Origin: an uncultured bacterium
GTDB lineage: Bacteria; Planctomycetota; Phycisphaerae; Phycisphaerales; UBA1924
DNA: 14,989 bases
Assembly: GCA_938003595.1 (NCBI GenBank)
Contig: CALKYH010000301.1
Span: forward strand, 1-14,989
Reading direction: 5' to 3'
Positions 1-7,251 of the stretch are shown here, in pieces (the stretch's first letter is position 1; each line of letters begins with the position of its first letter). Below the pieces are notes generated by a model that saw only the letters and a program-made list of their open reading frames with translations, was not told the DNA's origin and made no database searches. The position numbers and the translations under genes are program-made.

Positions 1-164
1 GTCCCGCCGCCGGCGCCGTAGGTCACGGAAACGAACGAAGGCTTGAGCGGCTCCATCTCCCGCGCGGCGTCGAACAGGCCCTGCGAATCCTCCTCGGTCT
101 TGGGAGGGAAGAACTCGAAGGAGAAGGTCGTGGGGCGCTGGTTGAAGATGTCGAGGATGTGCAT
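1..164 (-). CDS. metF: 5,10-methylenetetrahydrofolate reductase, N-terminal part (cut by window edge)
   Basis: Only the first ~54 residues are inside the window. They read MHILDIF, then TFSFEFFPPKTEED, and further on PSFVSVTYGAGG. The FEFFPPK strand with its glutamate and the VTYGAGG turn are hallmarks of the MetF TIM-barrel flavoprotein, which makes 5-methyl-THF for methionine synthesis. It lies just downstream of ahcY on the same strand, a normal partner in the methyl cycle, so it is probably the third gene of the operon. I chose the ATG at 164 because MHILDIF aligns with the family start and a weak GGGG lies upstream. An in-frame ATG at 185 would add seven residues (MTRWGSA) but has no visible ribosome site. 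No break is seen in the visible part. Confidence 0.9.
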   Translation of the reverse strand, partial: MHILDIFNQRPTTFSFEFFPPKTEEDSQGLFDAAREMEPLKPSFVSVTYGAGGG

Positions 165-211
165 GGCGGAGCCCCAGCGGGTCATCCCGAGCGGTGCGGC
201 GATCTGGAAGA

Positions 212-239
212 GCCCCGGCGCGCGTCGACGCGCCGGGGC
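212..239 (-). other. GC-rich hairpin between ahcY and metF
   Basis: A perfect 11-bp inverted repeat (left arm gCCCCGGCGCG, right arm CGCGCCGGGGc) with a 6-nt loop lies 20 bp beyond the ahcY stop and 47 bp before the preferred metF start. There is no U-tract after it on the minus strand, so it is not a canonical intrinsic terminator. It may lower read-through into metF, stabilise the 3' end of the ahcY message, or mark an RNA processing site. Confidence 0.55.
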
Positions 240-259
240 CGGGAATGCTGTCGGTTCGA

Positions 260-1777
<1,518 letters not shown>

Positions 1778-1857
1778 GGTCGAGGCTCCTGTTGTATGAG
1801 TCCGTTGCGTATGTCGTTCGATGCGGGGGCGATCGGTGCGCCCGCGGGTGTGTTCCA

Positions 1858-2832
1858 TCAAGGTCGTCGGTCGTGATGTCCGCCGGCTCGTTCGCCGACG
1901 GCGACGAAGAGGCTGGGCCCCAGCGCCGCGGCGTCCGCCGGCAGCGGGATCACCCGAGCCCTCTGGAACCCGGCCTCCGCGAACAGCCCAGCCATCCGCT
2001 CCGCCGAGAATCCCAGCTGCTTGTGGCCCATGGATCGCCGGTAGTCGGCGCGGTCATGTTCCACCATGTCGATCACCAGCATCAGCCCGCCCGGACGCAG
2101 CGCCCGGTGCGCGCTCCGCAGCGCCGAGATCGGCTCGTCCAGGTGGTGCAGCGCCAGCACGCACACCGCGGCGTCCAGGCTCCCCGGCGCGAGCGGCATG
2201 TTGTCCAGGTCGCCCTCGACGAACTCGATGTTTGCGAAGCCCCGCAGACGCTTGCGCGCCGCCTGCAGCATGGCGCCGGACTGGTCCACGGCCACGACCT
2301 TCCTGACGAACGGCGCCAGCGCCTCGCTCGCGTTGCCCGTGCCGCAGCCCAGGTCCGCGACCACCCACTCGGGGTTCAGCAGCGCCAGCAGCGCCTGCGT
2401 GGTGAACGAGGCGCCGAACAGGTCGTTGCGGAGCCCGTCCCACTCGCCCGCGACCTGGCCGAAGAACGCCAGGCTGTCCGTCCGGCGTTCGGCCAGGGCC
2501 GAGGCCAGTCGGCGCAGGTCCTCTTCCAGCTCGGGCGAGTCGCCCATCTGCTCACGCACGGTCAGCCACAGCGCCCGGCTCTCGACGGGCAGGTCGTCCA
2601 GCACAAGCCGGTACATGGTCGCGGCGCCGCGTGCCCGCTTCACCAGCCAGCCGCCGTCCGAGAGCAGCTTCAGGTGCCGGCTGATCGTGGACTGCGGCGA
2701 CTGGAAGACCTGCGCGATCTCGCCGACGCTCAGTTCCTCGCGCTCCAGGAGCCGGAGGATGCGCAGGCGGACCAGCTCGCCCAAGGCGGCCAGCCGATCG
2801 GTCAGCTCGGTTCGTGCGGGGGAACGCTTCAT
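1858..2832 (-). CDS. ArsR-family repressor fused to a SAM-dependent methyltransferase domain (SahR-like)
   Basis: 324 aa. Residues ~8-78 form an ArsR winged helix: RLAALGELVRLRILRLL, then the recognition helix region SPQSTISRHLKLLSDGGWL, and a wing ending in YRLVLDD. Residues ~150-265 are a class I methyltransferase fold: motif I ADLGCGTGNASE (159-170), the acidic VAVDQS strand (180-185), GDLDNMPL (207-214), CVLALHHLDEP and LRPGGLMLVIDM. No cysteine metal site typical of arsenic or zinc sensors is evident in the HTH. It is the first gene upstream of ahcY and metF. SahR-type ArsR regulators are known to control SAM-cycle genes in response to SAH, and some carry a methyltransferase domain. By context this protein is probably such a sensor-repressor, with the methyltransferase fold as ligand pocket. 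An active methyltransferase cannot be excluded. The start at 2832 is a short ~10 nt from the predicted transcript start. Confidence 0.85.
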   Translation of the reverse strand: MKRSPARTELTDRLAALGELVRLRILRLLEREELSVGEIAQVFQSPQSTISRHLKLLSDGGWLVKRARGAATMYRLVLDDLPVESRALWLTVREQMGDSPELEEDLRRLASALAERRTDSLAFFGQVAGEWDGLRNDLFGASFTTQALLALLNPEWVVADLGCGTGNASEALAPFVRKVVAVDQSGAMLQAARKRLRGFANIEFVEGDLDNMPLAPGSLDAAVCVLALHHLDEPISALRSAHRALRPGGLMLVIDMVEHDRADYRRSMGHKQLGFSAERMAGLFAEAGFQRARVIPLPADAAALGPSLFVAVGERAGGHHDRRP

Positions 2833-2835
2833 CCG

Positions 2836-2849
2836 TTTATCCGGATAAA
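2836..2849. promoter_or_regulatory. Perfect palindromic operator TTTATCCGGATAAA
   Basis: A perfect 14-bp inverted repeat ends 4 bp upstream of the ArsR-methyltransferase start codon. It shares one base with the predicted -10 box and covers the likely transcription start. It is AT-rich at both ends in a very GC-rich setting, which makes it stand out. The position is ideal for repression and autoregulation by the encoded ArsR protein. Binding by that protein is inference. Confidence 0.7.
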
Positions 2850-2876
2850 GTGTAGAAACCCCGTTCCCGGCGTCAA
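2849..2876 (-). promoter_or_regulatory. Sigma70-type promoter of the ArsR-methyltransferase/ahcY/metF operon
   Basis: On the minus strand a -35 box TTGACG (2871-2876) is followed after 16 bp by the -10 box TACACT (2849-2854). Transcription would start near 2842, inside the palindrome, leaving a leader of about 10 nt without a clear Shine-Dalgarno site. It sits in the 72-bp gap after the stop of the TPR lipoprotein gene, so the methyl-cycle operon has its own promoter. Confidence 0.65.
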
Positions 2877-2904
2877 GCGGGCTTGGACAGGTCCGAGAAC
2901 CGGG

Positions 2905-3570
2905 TCACTGGGCCTCGAGCGGCACCAGGGCGAAGGTCGGCCCGGGCGTCGCGCCCAGGAACCGGATCCGCTCCTGGATCTCTTCGCTCTCGGGGGCCAG
3001 GAACAGGGCCATCCGCAGACGCAGCAGGGCGTTGTCGAGGTCTCCGGCCTCCTCGTACAGGTACGCCAACGCCAGCTGGGGCTCGATCGTCTGGCCCTTG
3101 TCCAGCTTCGCGGCGTTGATGTACGCCGTCCGGGCCTCGTCGAAATCGCCGGCCATCTGGGAGAAGCGGCCGTAGCGCATCCAGGCGTCCACGGTCTGGT
3201 TCCGTGTCGCTAAGCCCTTGAGGAACTTGGACATGGCGTTCTTGTCGCCGGACTCCAGCATGGCCGTCGCGAGGGCGTCGATCGCCTCGGTGTCGTTGGG
3301 CCGCAGGGTGTAGGCGACCTCCAGCTGGGTCCGCGCGGCGTCCGGCTTGCCGGCGCCGATCAGGGCCTCGCCCAGACCGAGCCGCGAGGTAAACCGCCCG
3401 GGCTCCTTGTCCACGGCGTAGGACAGGTCCGCCACGGCGCGGTCGTATTGCTGGACCTTCAGGTAGTGCAACCCGTTGGCCTCCGCCCGTTCTGGGGTGC
3501 GTTCGGCGCAGGCGCCGAGAAAGAGGCAGGAGGCGGCTAAAGCGACGACGGCGATGCGGCGAGAAATCAT
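2905..3570 (-). CDS. TPR-repeat lipoprotein
   Basis: 221 aa. It starts MISRRIAVVALAASCLFLGAC: two arginines, a hydrophobic stretch, then the lipobox L18-G19-A20-C21, so it is probably exported and lipidated at Cys21. The rest is helical with tetratricopeptide repeats. Visible repeat units are ANGLHYLKVQQYDRAVADLSYAV, RLGLGEALIGAGKPDAARTQL, RYGRFSQMAGDFDEARTAYINA and ALAYLYEEAGDLDNALLRLRMA. TPR lipoproteins act as scaffolds in envelope assembly or pilus biogenesis; no specific partner can be named here. The ATG at 3570 has AGGAG (3580-3584) 9 nt upstream and gives a proper signal peptide. The longer frame to 3660 puts about 30 odd residues before it. It is divergent from the LigD-like gene, and its transcript would run towards the methyl-cycle operon promoter. 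Confidence 0.85.
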   Translation of the reverse strand: MISRRIAVVALAASCLFLGACAERTPERAEANGLHYLKVQQYDRAVADLSYAVDKEPGRFTSRLGLGEALIGAGKPDAARTQLEVAYTLRPNDTEAIDALATAMLESGDKNAMSKFLKGLATRNQTVDAWMRYGRFSQMAGDFDEARTAYINAAKLDKGQTIEPQLALAYLYEEAGDLDNALLRLRMALFLAPESEEIQERIRFLGATPGPTFALVPLEAQ

Positions 3571-3593
3571 CGGGATCGGCTCCTTCGGCGCCC

Positions 3594-3599
3594 ATCCTA
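3594..3599 (-). promoter_or_regulatory. Probable -10 box (TAGGAT) of the TPR lipoprotein gene
   Basis: TAGGATGG on the minus strand resembles the TAGAATGG boxes seen before the DUF2007 gene and rplU. Transcription from about 3587 would give a ~17-nt leader containing the AGGAG site. No convincing -35 box is visible, so this is a weak call. Confidence 0.35.
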
Positions 3600-3674
3600 T
3601 CGGACTGCCCTCGACGGCGGCATGAGCCGAAGCAATCATGGCGAGATCGTGCGGGCCCATGGAGGATCCGGATC

Positions 3675-4076
3675 ATGCCTCGGACGGTGCTCCTGCAACA
3701 CACGCTTCCGGACGGGACCTGGCACTACGACTGGCTCATCGCCCGGGACGGCGACAGGGCCGGCGTCGGCGCGGGGCCGGTGATCTCCTTCCGGGTGGAC
3801 GAGCGCATCGACTGCTGGGCGGGCGGGACAGGCGTGACCCTGGAGCGCCTGCCCGACCACCGCCCGCTCTATCTGGCCTACGAGGGGCCCGTCGCCGGCG
3901 GCCGGGGCAGGGTGGAGCGTGTCGCCGAGGGCGTCTGCCAGGTCACGATCGAGGGCAGCGACCGGGTCGTGTTCCAGGCCGACTTCGGCGCCGGACCGCG
4001 CATCTGGGAGTGCGTTCAGGAGCCCGAGGATGACCCGCCCTCGTCCGTCCGGCGCTGGCGAGGCGACGCCGCGTGA
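3675..4076 (+). CDS. Free-standing LigD N-terminal (3'-phosphoesterase)-like protein
   Basis: 133 aa. It resembles the DNA ligase D N-terminal phosphoesterase domain, which trims 3' phosphate or ribonucleotide ends in bacterial end joining. Residues 3-20 read RTVLLQHTLPDGTWHYDW, matching the LigD pattern in which two histidines and an aspartate bind metal (His9, His17, Asp19). LPDHRPLYLAYEGPVAGGRG (59-78) matches the later segment with His62 and the EG...G turn. The equivalents of the key LigD residues I can place are present, although the FRLE strand after HYDF is not kept. No ligase or polymerase domain is attached. The start is supported by GGAGG (3661-3665) 9 nt upstream. It lies 35 bp before asnB on the same strand, so they may be co-transcribed. 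The catalytic role is inferred from the family only. Confidence 0.7.
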   Translation: MPRTVLLQHTLPDGTWHYDWLIARDGDRAGVGAGPVISFRVDERIDCWAGGTGVTLERLPDHRPLYLAYEGPVAGGRGRVERVAEGVCQVTIEGSDRVVFQADFGAGPRIWECVQEPEDDPPSSVRRWRGDAA

Positions 4077-4111
4077 TGGCCGGGGGCCGGATCGCCCGAT
4101 AGCAGCCCTGC

Positions 4112-6004
4112 ATGTGCGGTCTCTATGGCGTCGCGGCATTGTCCGGACGCGCTCCGTCGATCGACGAGCGTGAGTTCCTCCGTCTGCGCGACCTGCTGAC
4201 CCATCGGGGCCCCGACGCCGCGGGGTTCTGGAAGCACGAGAATGTCATGCTCGGCCACCGCCGGCTCAGCGTCATCGAGCCCGGCGCCGGCGCCAACCAG
4301 CCGATGCGCACCGAGGACGGGCGCTTCGCGCTTGTCTACAACGGCGAGCTGTACAACGACGCCGAGCTGCGCTGCGACCTTGAGCAGCGAGGCGCCGTCT
4401 TCCGCACGCAGTGCGACACCGAGACCGTGCTGCTGGCCCTTGCTCACTGGGGGATGGACGCCCTGCCCCGCCTAAGGGGCATGTTCGCCTTTGCGCTCTA
4501 CGACACGCGCCTGGGCGTGCTGACGCTGGCGCGCGACCCGCTCGGCGTCAAGCCGCTGTATTTCCACACCGGCCCGCGCGAGATCGTCTTCGCCAGCGAG
4601 CCCGGCCCCATCGTCGAGCATCCACGCATCGGCGCGCGACCCAACTGGCGGATGGTCAGCGCGTACCTGACGACGATCCGCACGGTTCTCGGCGACGAGA
4701 CAATGTTCGAGGGCGTTCACGCGCTCGGCCCCGGGCAGGCCGCCCAGTGCGATCTCAGCGGCGCCGCGCCGGTCGTGCGCCTCATCGACTACTGGCGCAG
4801 CCCCGCCGTCGGCGACGACACCATCGAGGAGTCCGACGCCGCCCGCATGGTCCGCGAGCAGATCGCCGAGTCCGTGCGGCTGCACCTGCGCGCCGATGTG
4901 CCGACCTGCGCCCTGCTCAGCGGCGGGCTCGACAGCACGGTCATCGCCACGCTGGCCAAGGGCGCCATGCCGGAGCTCCGCACCTACTGCGCCGGCGCCC
5001 GCGAGGGCGCCGCGATGGGCGCGCCGGACAACGATCTGTTCTTCGCCCGCCTCGCCGCGCGGCAGATCGGCACGCGCCACGCCGAGGCGGTCGTGCACCG
5101 GGAGTTGTTCCGCGACACCTGGGCCGAGATGGTGCGGCGGCAAGGCGTGCCGCTCAGCACGCCGAACGAGACGGCGATCTACACCGTCGCCTCGCGCCTG
5201 CGCGCCGATGGCTGCGTGGTGACGCTCTCGGGGGAGGGCGCGGATGAACTCTTCGCCGGCTACCTCGCCCCCATGGTGAGCGCCGCACGCTTCATGGAGG
5301 CGCGGCTCGGCGGCGCGGAGACGCCTCACCCGGGCGTGTTCGAGCTGGAGTCGAACGCGTGGATGCTCCCGGCCGTCAAGCAGGCCGCGCTGCACGATCG
5401 CGTCTGGGCCGACGCCCAGCAGGACCGCTGGCTGCGACGCTACTACACGACCGAGTTCGAGCGCTGCGCCCACGAGGCCGCCAGCGACGACGGCGACCTC
5501 CGCGCCGGCGCGGCGCCCGCGACGCTCGACGCCCACCTGCGCCTGCAGCGCAGAATCAACCTGACGGGTCTGCTCCAGAGGCTCGACACGGCGACGATGC
5601 TGGCCGGCGTCGAGGGGCGCACACCTTTCGCGGACGCCGTGGTCGCGGCGCTGGCCGATTCGTTCCCCATGCGCGTGAAGTTCGAGGCCGCCCTCGCGGT
5701 CGCCGGCGGCGCCGATCCGCTGGGGCTGGACCCCGACCAGGCGCCCCGCACCAAGATCGCACTTCGTGAAGCGTTCCGGGGCGCCGTGCCCGACGAGGTC
5801 ATTGACCGGCCCAAGGCGTCTTTCCCGCTTCCGTTCCAGCATTGGATCGCCGACCAGGCCCCCGCGCTGCGCCGCTCGGCGTTCGCGCAGGAAGTCTTCA
5901 CGCCCGCGGCGATCGAGTCCGTCGGCGCGAATCCCGAGCACGCGTGGCAGTTCGCGTGGCCCATGATCAACCTGTCCCTGTGGGGCGAGCGGTGGTGGGG
6001 CTGA
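4112..6004 (+). CDS. asnB: Asparagine synthase (glutamine-hydrolysing)
   Basis: 630 aa, a full two-domain enzyme that makes asparagine from aspartate, ATP and glutamine in the cytosol. The N-terminal class II glutaminase has Cys2 as nucleophile (MCGLYG), HRGPD (31-35), GHRRLSV, and YNGELYN (76-82). The C-terminal synthetase has the ATP PP-loop SGGLDST (270-276), SGEGADELFAGY (373-384), EGRTPFAD, and near the end the RPKASFPLPFQHW segment typical of long AsnB proteins. No ribosome site is obvious before the ATG at 4112, but the need for Cys2 directly after the initiator methionine fixes the start. Length and layout fit the AsnB class that also includes amidotransferases of exopolysaccharide or peptide clusters; nothing nearby supports such a specialised role, so ordinary asparagine synthesis is the best reading. 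Confidence 0.9.
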   Translation: MCGLYGVAALSGRAPSIDEREFLRLRDLLTHRGPDAAGFWKHENVMLGHRRLSVIEPGAGANQPMRTEDGRFALVYNGELYNDAELRCDLEQRGAVFRTQCDTETVLLALAHWGMDALPRLRGMFAFALYDTRLGVLTLARDPLGVKPLYFHTGPREIVFASEPGPIVEHPRIGARPNWRMVSAYLTTIRTVLGDETMFEGVHALGPGQAAQCDLSGAAPVVRLIDYWRSPAVGDDTIEESDAARMVREQIAESVRLHLRADVPTCALLSGGLDSTVIATLAKGAMPELRTYCAGAREGAAMGAPDNDLFFARLAARQIGTRHAEAVVHRELFRDTWAEMVRRQGVPLSTPNETAIYTVASRLRADGCVVTLSGEGADELFAGYLAPMVSAARFMEARLGGAETPHPGVFELESNAWMLPAVKQAALHDRVWADAQQDRWLRRYYTTEFERCAHEAASDDGDLRAGAAPATLDAHLRLQRRINLTGLLQRLDTATMLAGVEGRTPFADAVVAALADSFPMRVKFEAALAVAGGADPLGLDPDQAPRTKIALREAFRGAVPDEVIDRPKASFPLPFQHWIADQAPALRRSAFAQEVFTPAAIESVGANPEHAWQFAWPMINLSLWGERWWG

Positions 6005-6011
6005 TTCGGAC

Positions 6012-6017
6012 TAGAAT
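6012..6017 (+). promoter_or_regulatory. Possible -10 box (TAGAAT) for a leaderless DUF2007 transcript
   Basis: TAGAAT lies 6 nt before the ATG at 6024, so a transcript started the usual distance downstream would begin at the start codon itself. No Shine-Dalgarno site is present in the 19-bp gap after asnB. No good -35 box is visible; the matching area is the asnB 3' end. Confidence 0.4.
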
Positions 6018-6023
6018 GGAATA

Positions 6024-6425
6024 ATGGCACAACACCCCGACGACATCGTGCAGCTCCTCGACGCCGCGAACGAGTTTCAGGCGGGCATCATCGTCGAGAC
6101 GCTCGCGGAGGCGGGCATCACGGCCAAGGCGCTCACCATGATGACCGGCGATGCGAACACCTCGCCCAGCACCGGCGGGCGCGTCCCGGTGATGGTGCGA
6201 CGCGACCAGGTGGAGGCCGCGAGGGCGGCGCTCGAGCAGCGCCGTTCGGACTCGGTGGATATCGACTGGAACGAGGTCGACATCGGCGAGAGCGCGGACG
6301 GCGAGTGGGTCGGGCCGAACAAGGCCAGGAACCTCGCCGTCGGCGTGGCGCTGGTCATGGTCGTGCTGTTCATCTTCTGGCTCTTCGGCTTCTTCCAGGG
6401 CGGCCCGCCGCCGATGGGGCCCTGA
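6024..6425 (+). CDS. DUF2007-type small protein with C-terminal membrane segment
   Basis: 133 aa. Residues ~7-75 read VQLLDAANEFQAGIIVETLAEAGITAKAL and then RVPVMVRRDQVEAARAALEQ. This is the pattern of DUF2007 putative signal-transducing domains: an N-terminal strand-helix sampling a moved residue pair, then a V-V strand followed by a helix beginning with DQVEAAR. A short acidic linker (DIDWNEVDIGESADGE) leads to one membrane helix, about residues 103-124 (NLAVGVALVMVVLFIFWLFG), and a glycine/proline-rich tail. The N-terminal domain should face the cytoplasm. Function of the family is unknown. It follows asnB by 19 bp and faces the oppF-like gene with only 12 bp between the stops. Confidence 0.75.
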   Translation: MAQHPDDIVQLLDAANEFQAGIIVETLAEAGITAKALTMMTGDANTSPSTGGRVPVMVRRDQVEAARAALEQRRSDSVDIDWNEVDIGESADGEWVGPNKARNLAVGVALVMVVLFIFWLFGFFQGGPPPMGP

Positions 6426-6437
6426 GCCAGGTGAACC

Positions 6438-7247
6438 TCATGCCGCGCTGGGCATTCGAGGCACCGCCTTGATGAGCGCCCGCGTGTAGGGCTCCTCCGG
6501 CTCGCGCAGCACGCGCGCCGAGGCGCCGACTTCCACAATCCTGCCCGCCCGCATCACGGCGATCCGCTCGCACATCCGCTCGACGACGGCGATGTCGTGG
6601 CTGATGAACAGCAGGGCCAGCCCCCGCTCGCGGCGAAGCTCCTCCAGCAGGTCCAGGATCCGCGCCTGCACCGAGACATCCAGGGCGCTGGTCGGCTCGT
6701 CGCAGACCAGCAGGGCGGGCTCGAGCGCGATCGCCCGCGCGATGGCGATGCGCTGGCGCTGACCCCCGGAGAACTCGTGGGGCCGGCGCGAGGCGCTGTC
6801 GCTGCGCAGGCCGCAGCGTTCCAGGAGGGTCCGCGCACGCTCGCGCGCCGCGCGGGTGTTCAGGACCCGGTGCGCCAGCAGGGGCTCGGCGACGATGTCC
6901 GCGGCGGTCATCCTCGGATCGAGCGAACCTCCGGGGTCCTGGAAGATCATCTGGACGCGCCTTCGCAGCGGGCGCAGCTCGCGCTCCGGCGCGACGGTGA
7001 TGTCCCGCCCCTCGAGCAGCACGCGCCCGGAGTGGATCGGGATCAGGCGCATCGCCGCGCGCGCCATGGTGGATTTGCCCGAGCCGGACTCGCCCACCAC
7101 GCCCATGCTTTCGCCGGCGCCGATGGTCAGCGAGACGCCGTCCAGCGCCGTCCGCACGCGCGGGCCTCGATCGAACAGGCCCCGTCGCAGCGCGTACCGC
7201 ACCGTGACCGATTGCAGCGCCAGGAGTGTCGGGGCGGCGGGCTCCAT
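6438..7247 (-). CDS. Oligopeptide/dipeptide-type ABC transporter ATP-binding protein (OppF/DppF-like)
   Basis: 269 aa from the ATG at 7247. All nucleotide-binding motifs are present: Walker A GESGSGKS (52-59), Q-loop IFQDPGGSLDPR (101-112), signature SGGQRQRIAIARA (160-172), Walker B LLVCDEPTSALD (179-190) and H-loop FISHDIAVV (214-222). The aromatic/RR N-terminal part LFDRGPRVRTALDGVSL and the late EEPYTRALI (251-259) are typical of OppF/DppF subunits that power peptide or nickel import. It is shorter than the ~320 aa usual for the family, ending soon after PYTRAL, so the C-terminal extension is reduced. It begins 4 nt after the ygfZ stop, so translation is probably coupled. No permease, OppD or binding protein lies nearby. 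An upstream in-frame ATG at 7289 overlaps ygfZ and is less likely. Substrate unknown. Confidence 0.85.
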   Translation of the reverse strand: MEPAAPTLLALQSVTVRYALRRGLFDRGPRVRTALDGVSLTIGAGESMGVVGESGSGKSTMARAAMRLIPIHSGRVLLEGRDITVAPERELRPLRRRVQMIFQDPGGSLDPRMTAADIVAEPLLAHRVLNTRAARERARTLLERCGLRSDSASRRPHEFSGGQRQRIAIARAIALEPALLVCDEPTSALDVSVQARILDLLEELRRERGLALLFISHDIAVVERMCERIAVMRAGRIVEVGASARVLREPEEPYTRALIKAVPRMPSAA

Positions 7248-7251
7248 GTCC

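Noticed and set aside
1778..1857. SAH or SAM riboswitch before ahcY
   Set aside because: The 80-nt gap lacks the conserved SAH-riboswitch core or a SAM-riboswitch pattern; only a weak GC hairpin (about 1822-1847) is visible. Regulation by the ArsR fusion fits better.
4472..5941. 489-aa open frame antisense to asnB
   Set aside because: It overlaps the synthetase motifs of asnB on the other strand, and its own translation has no family features.
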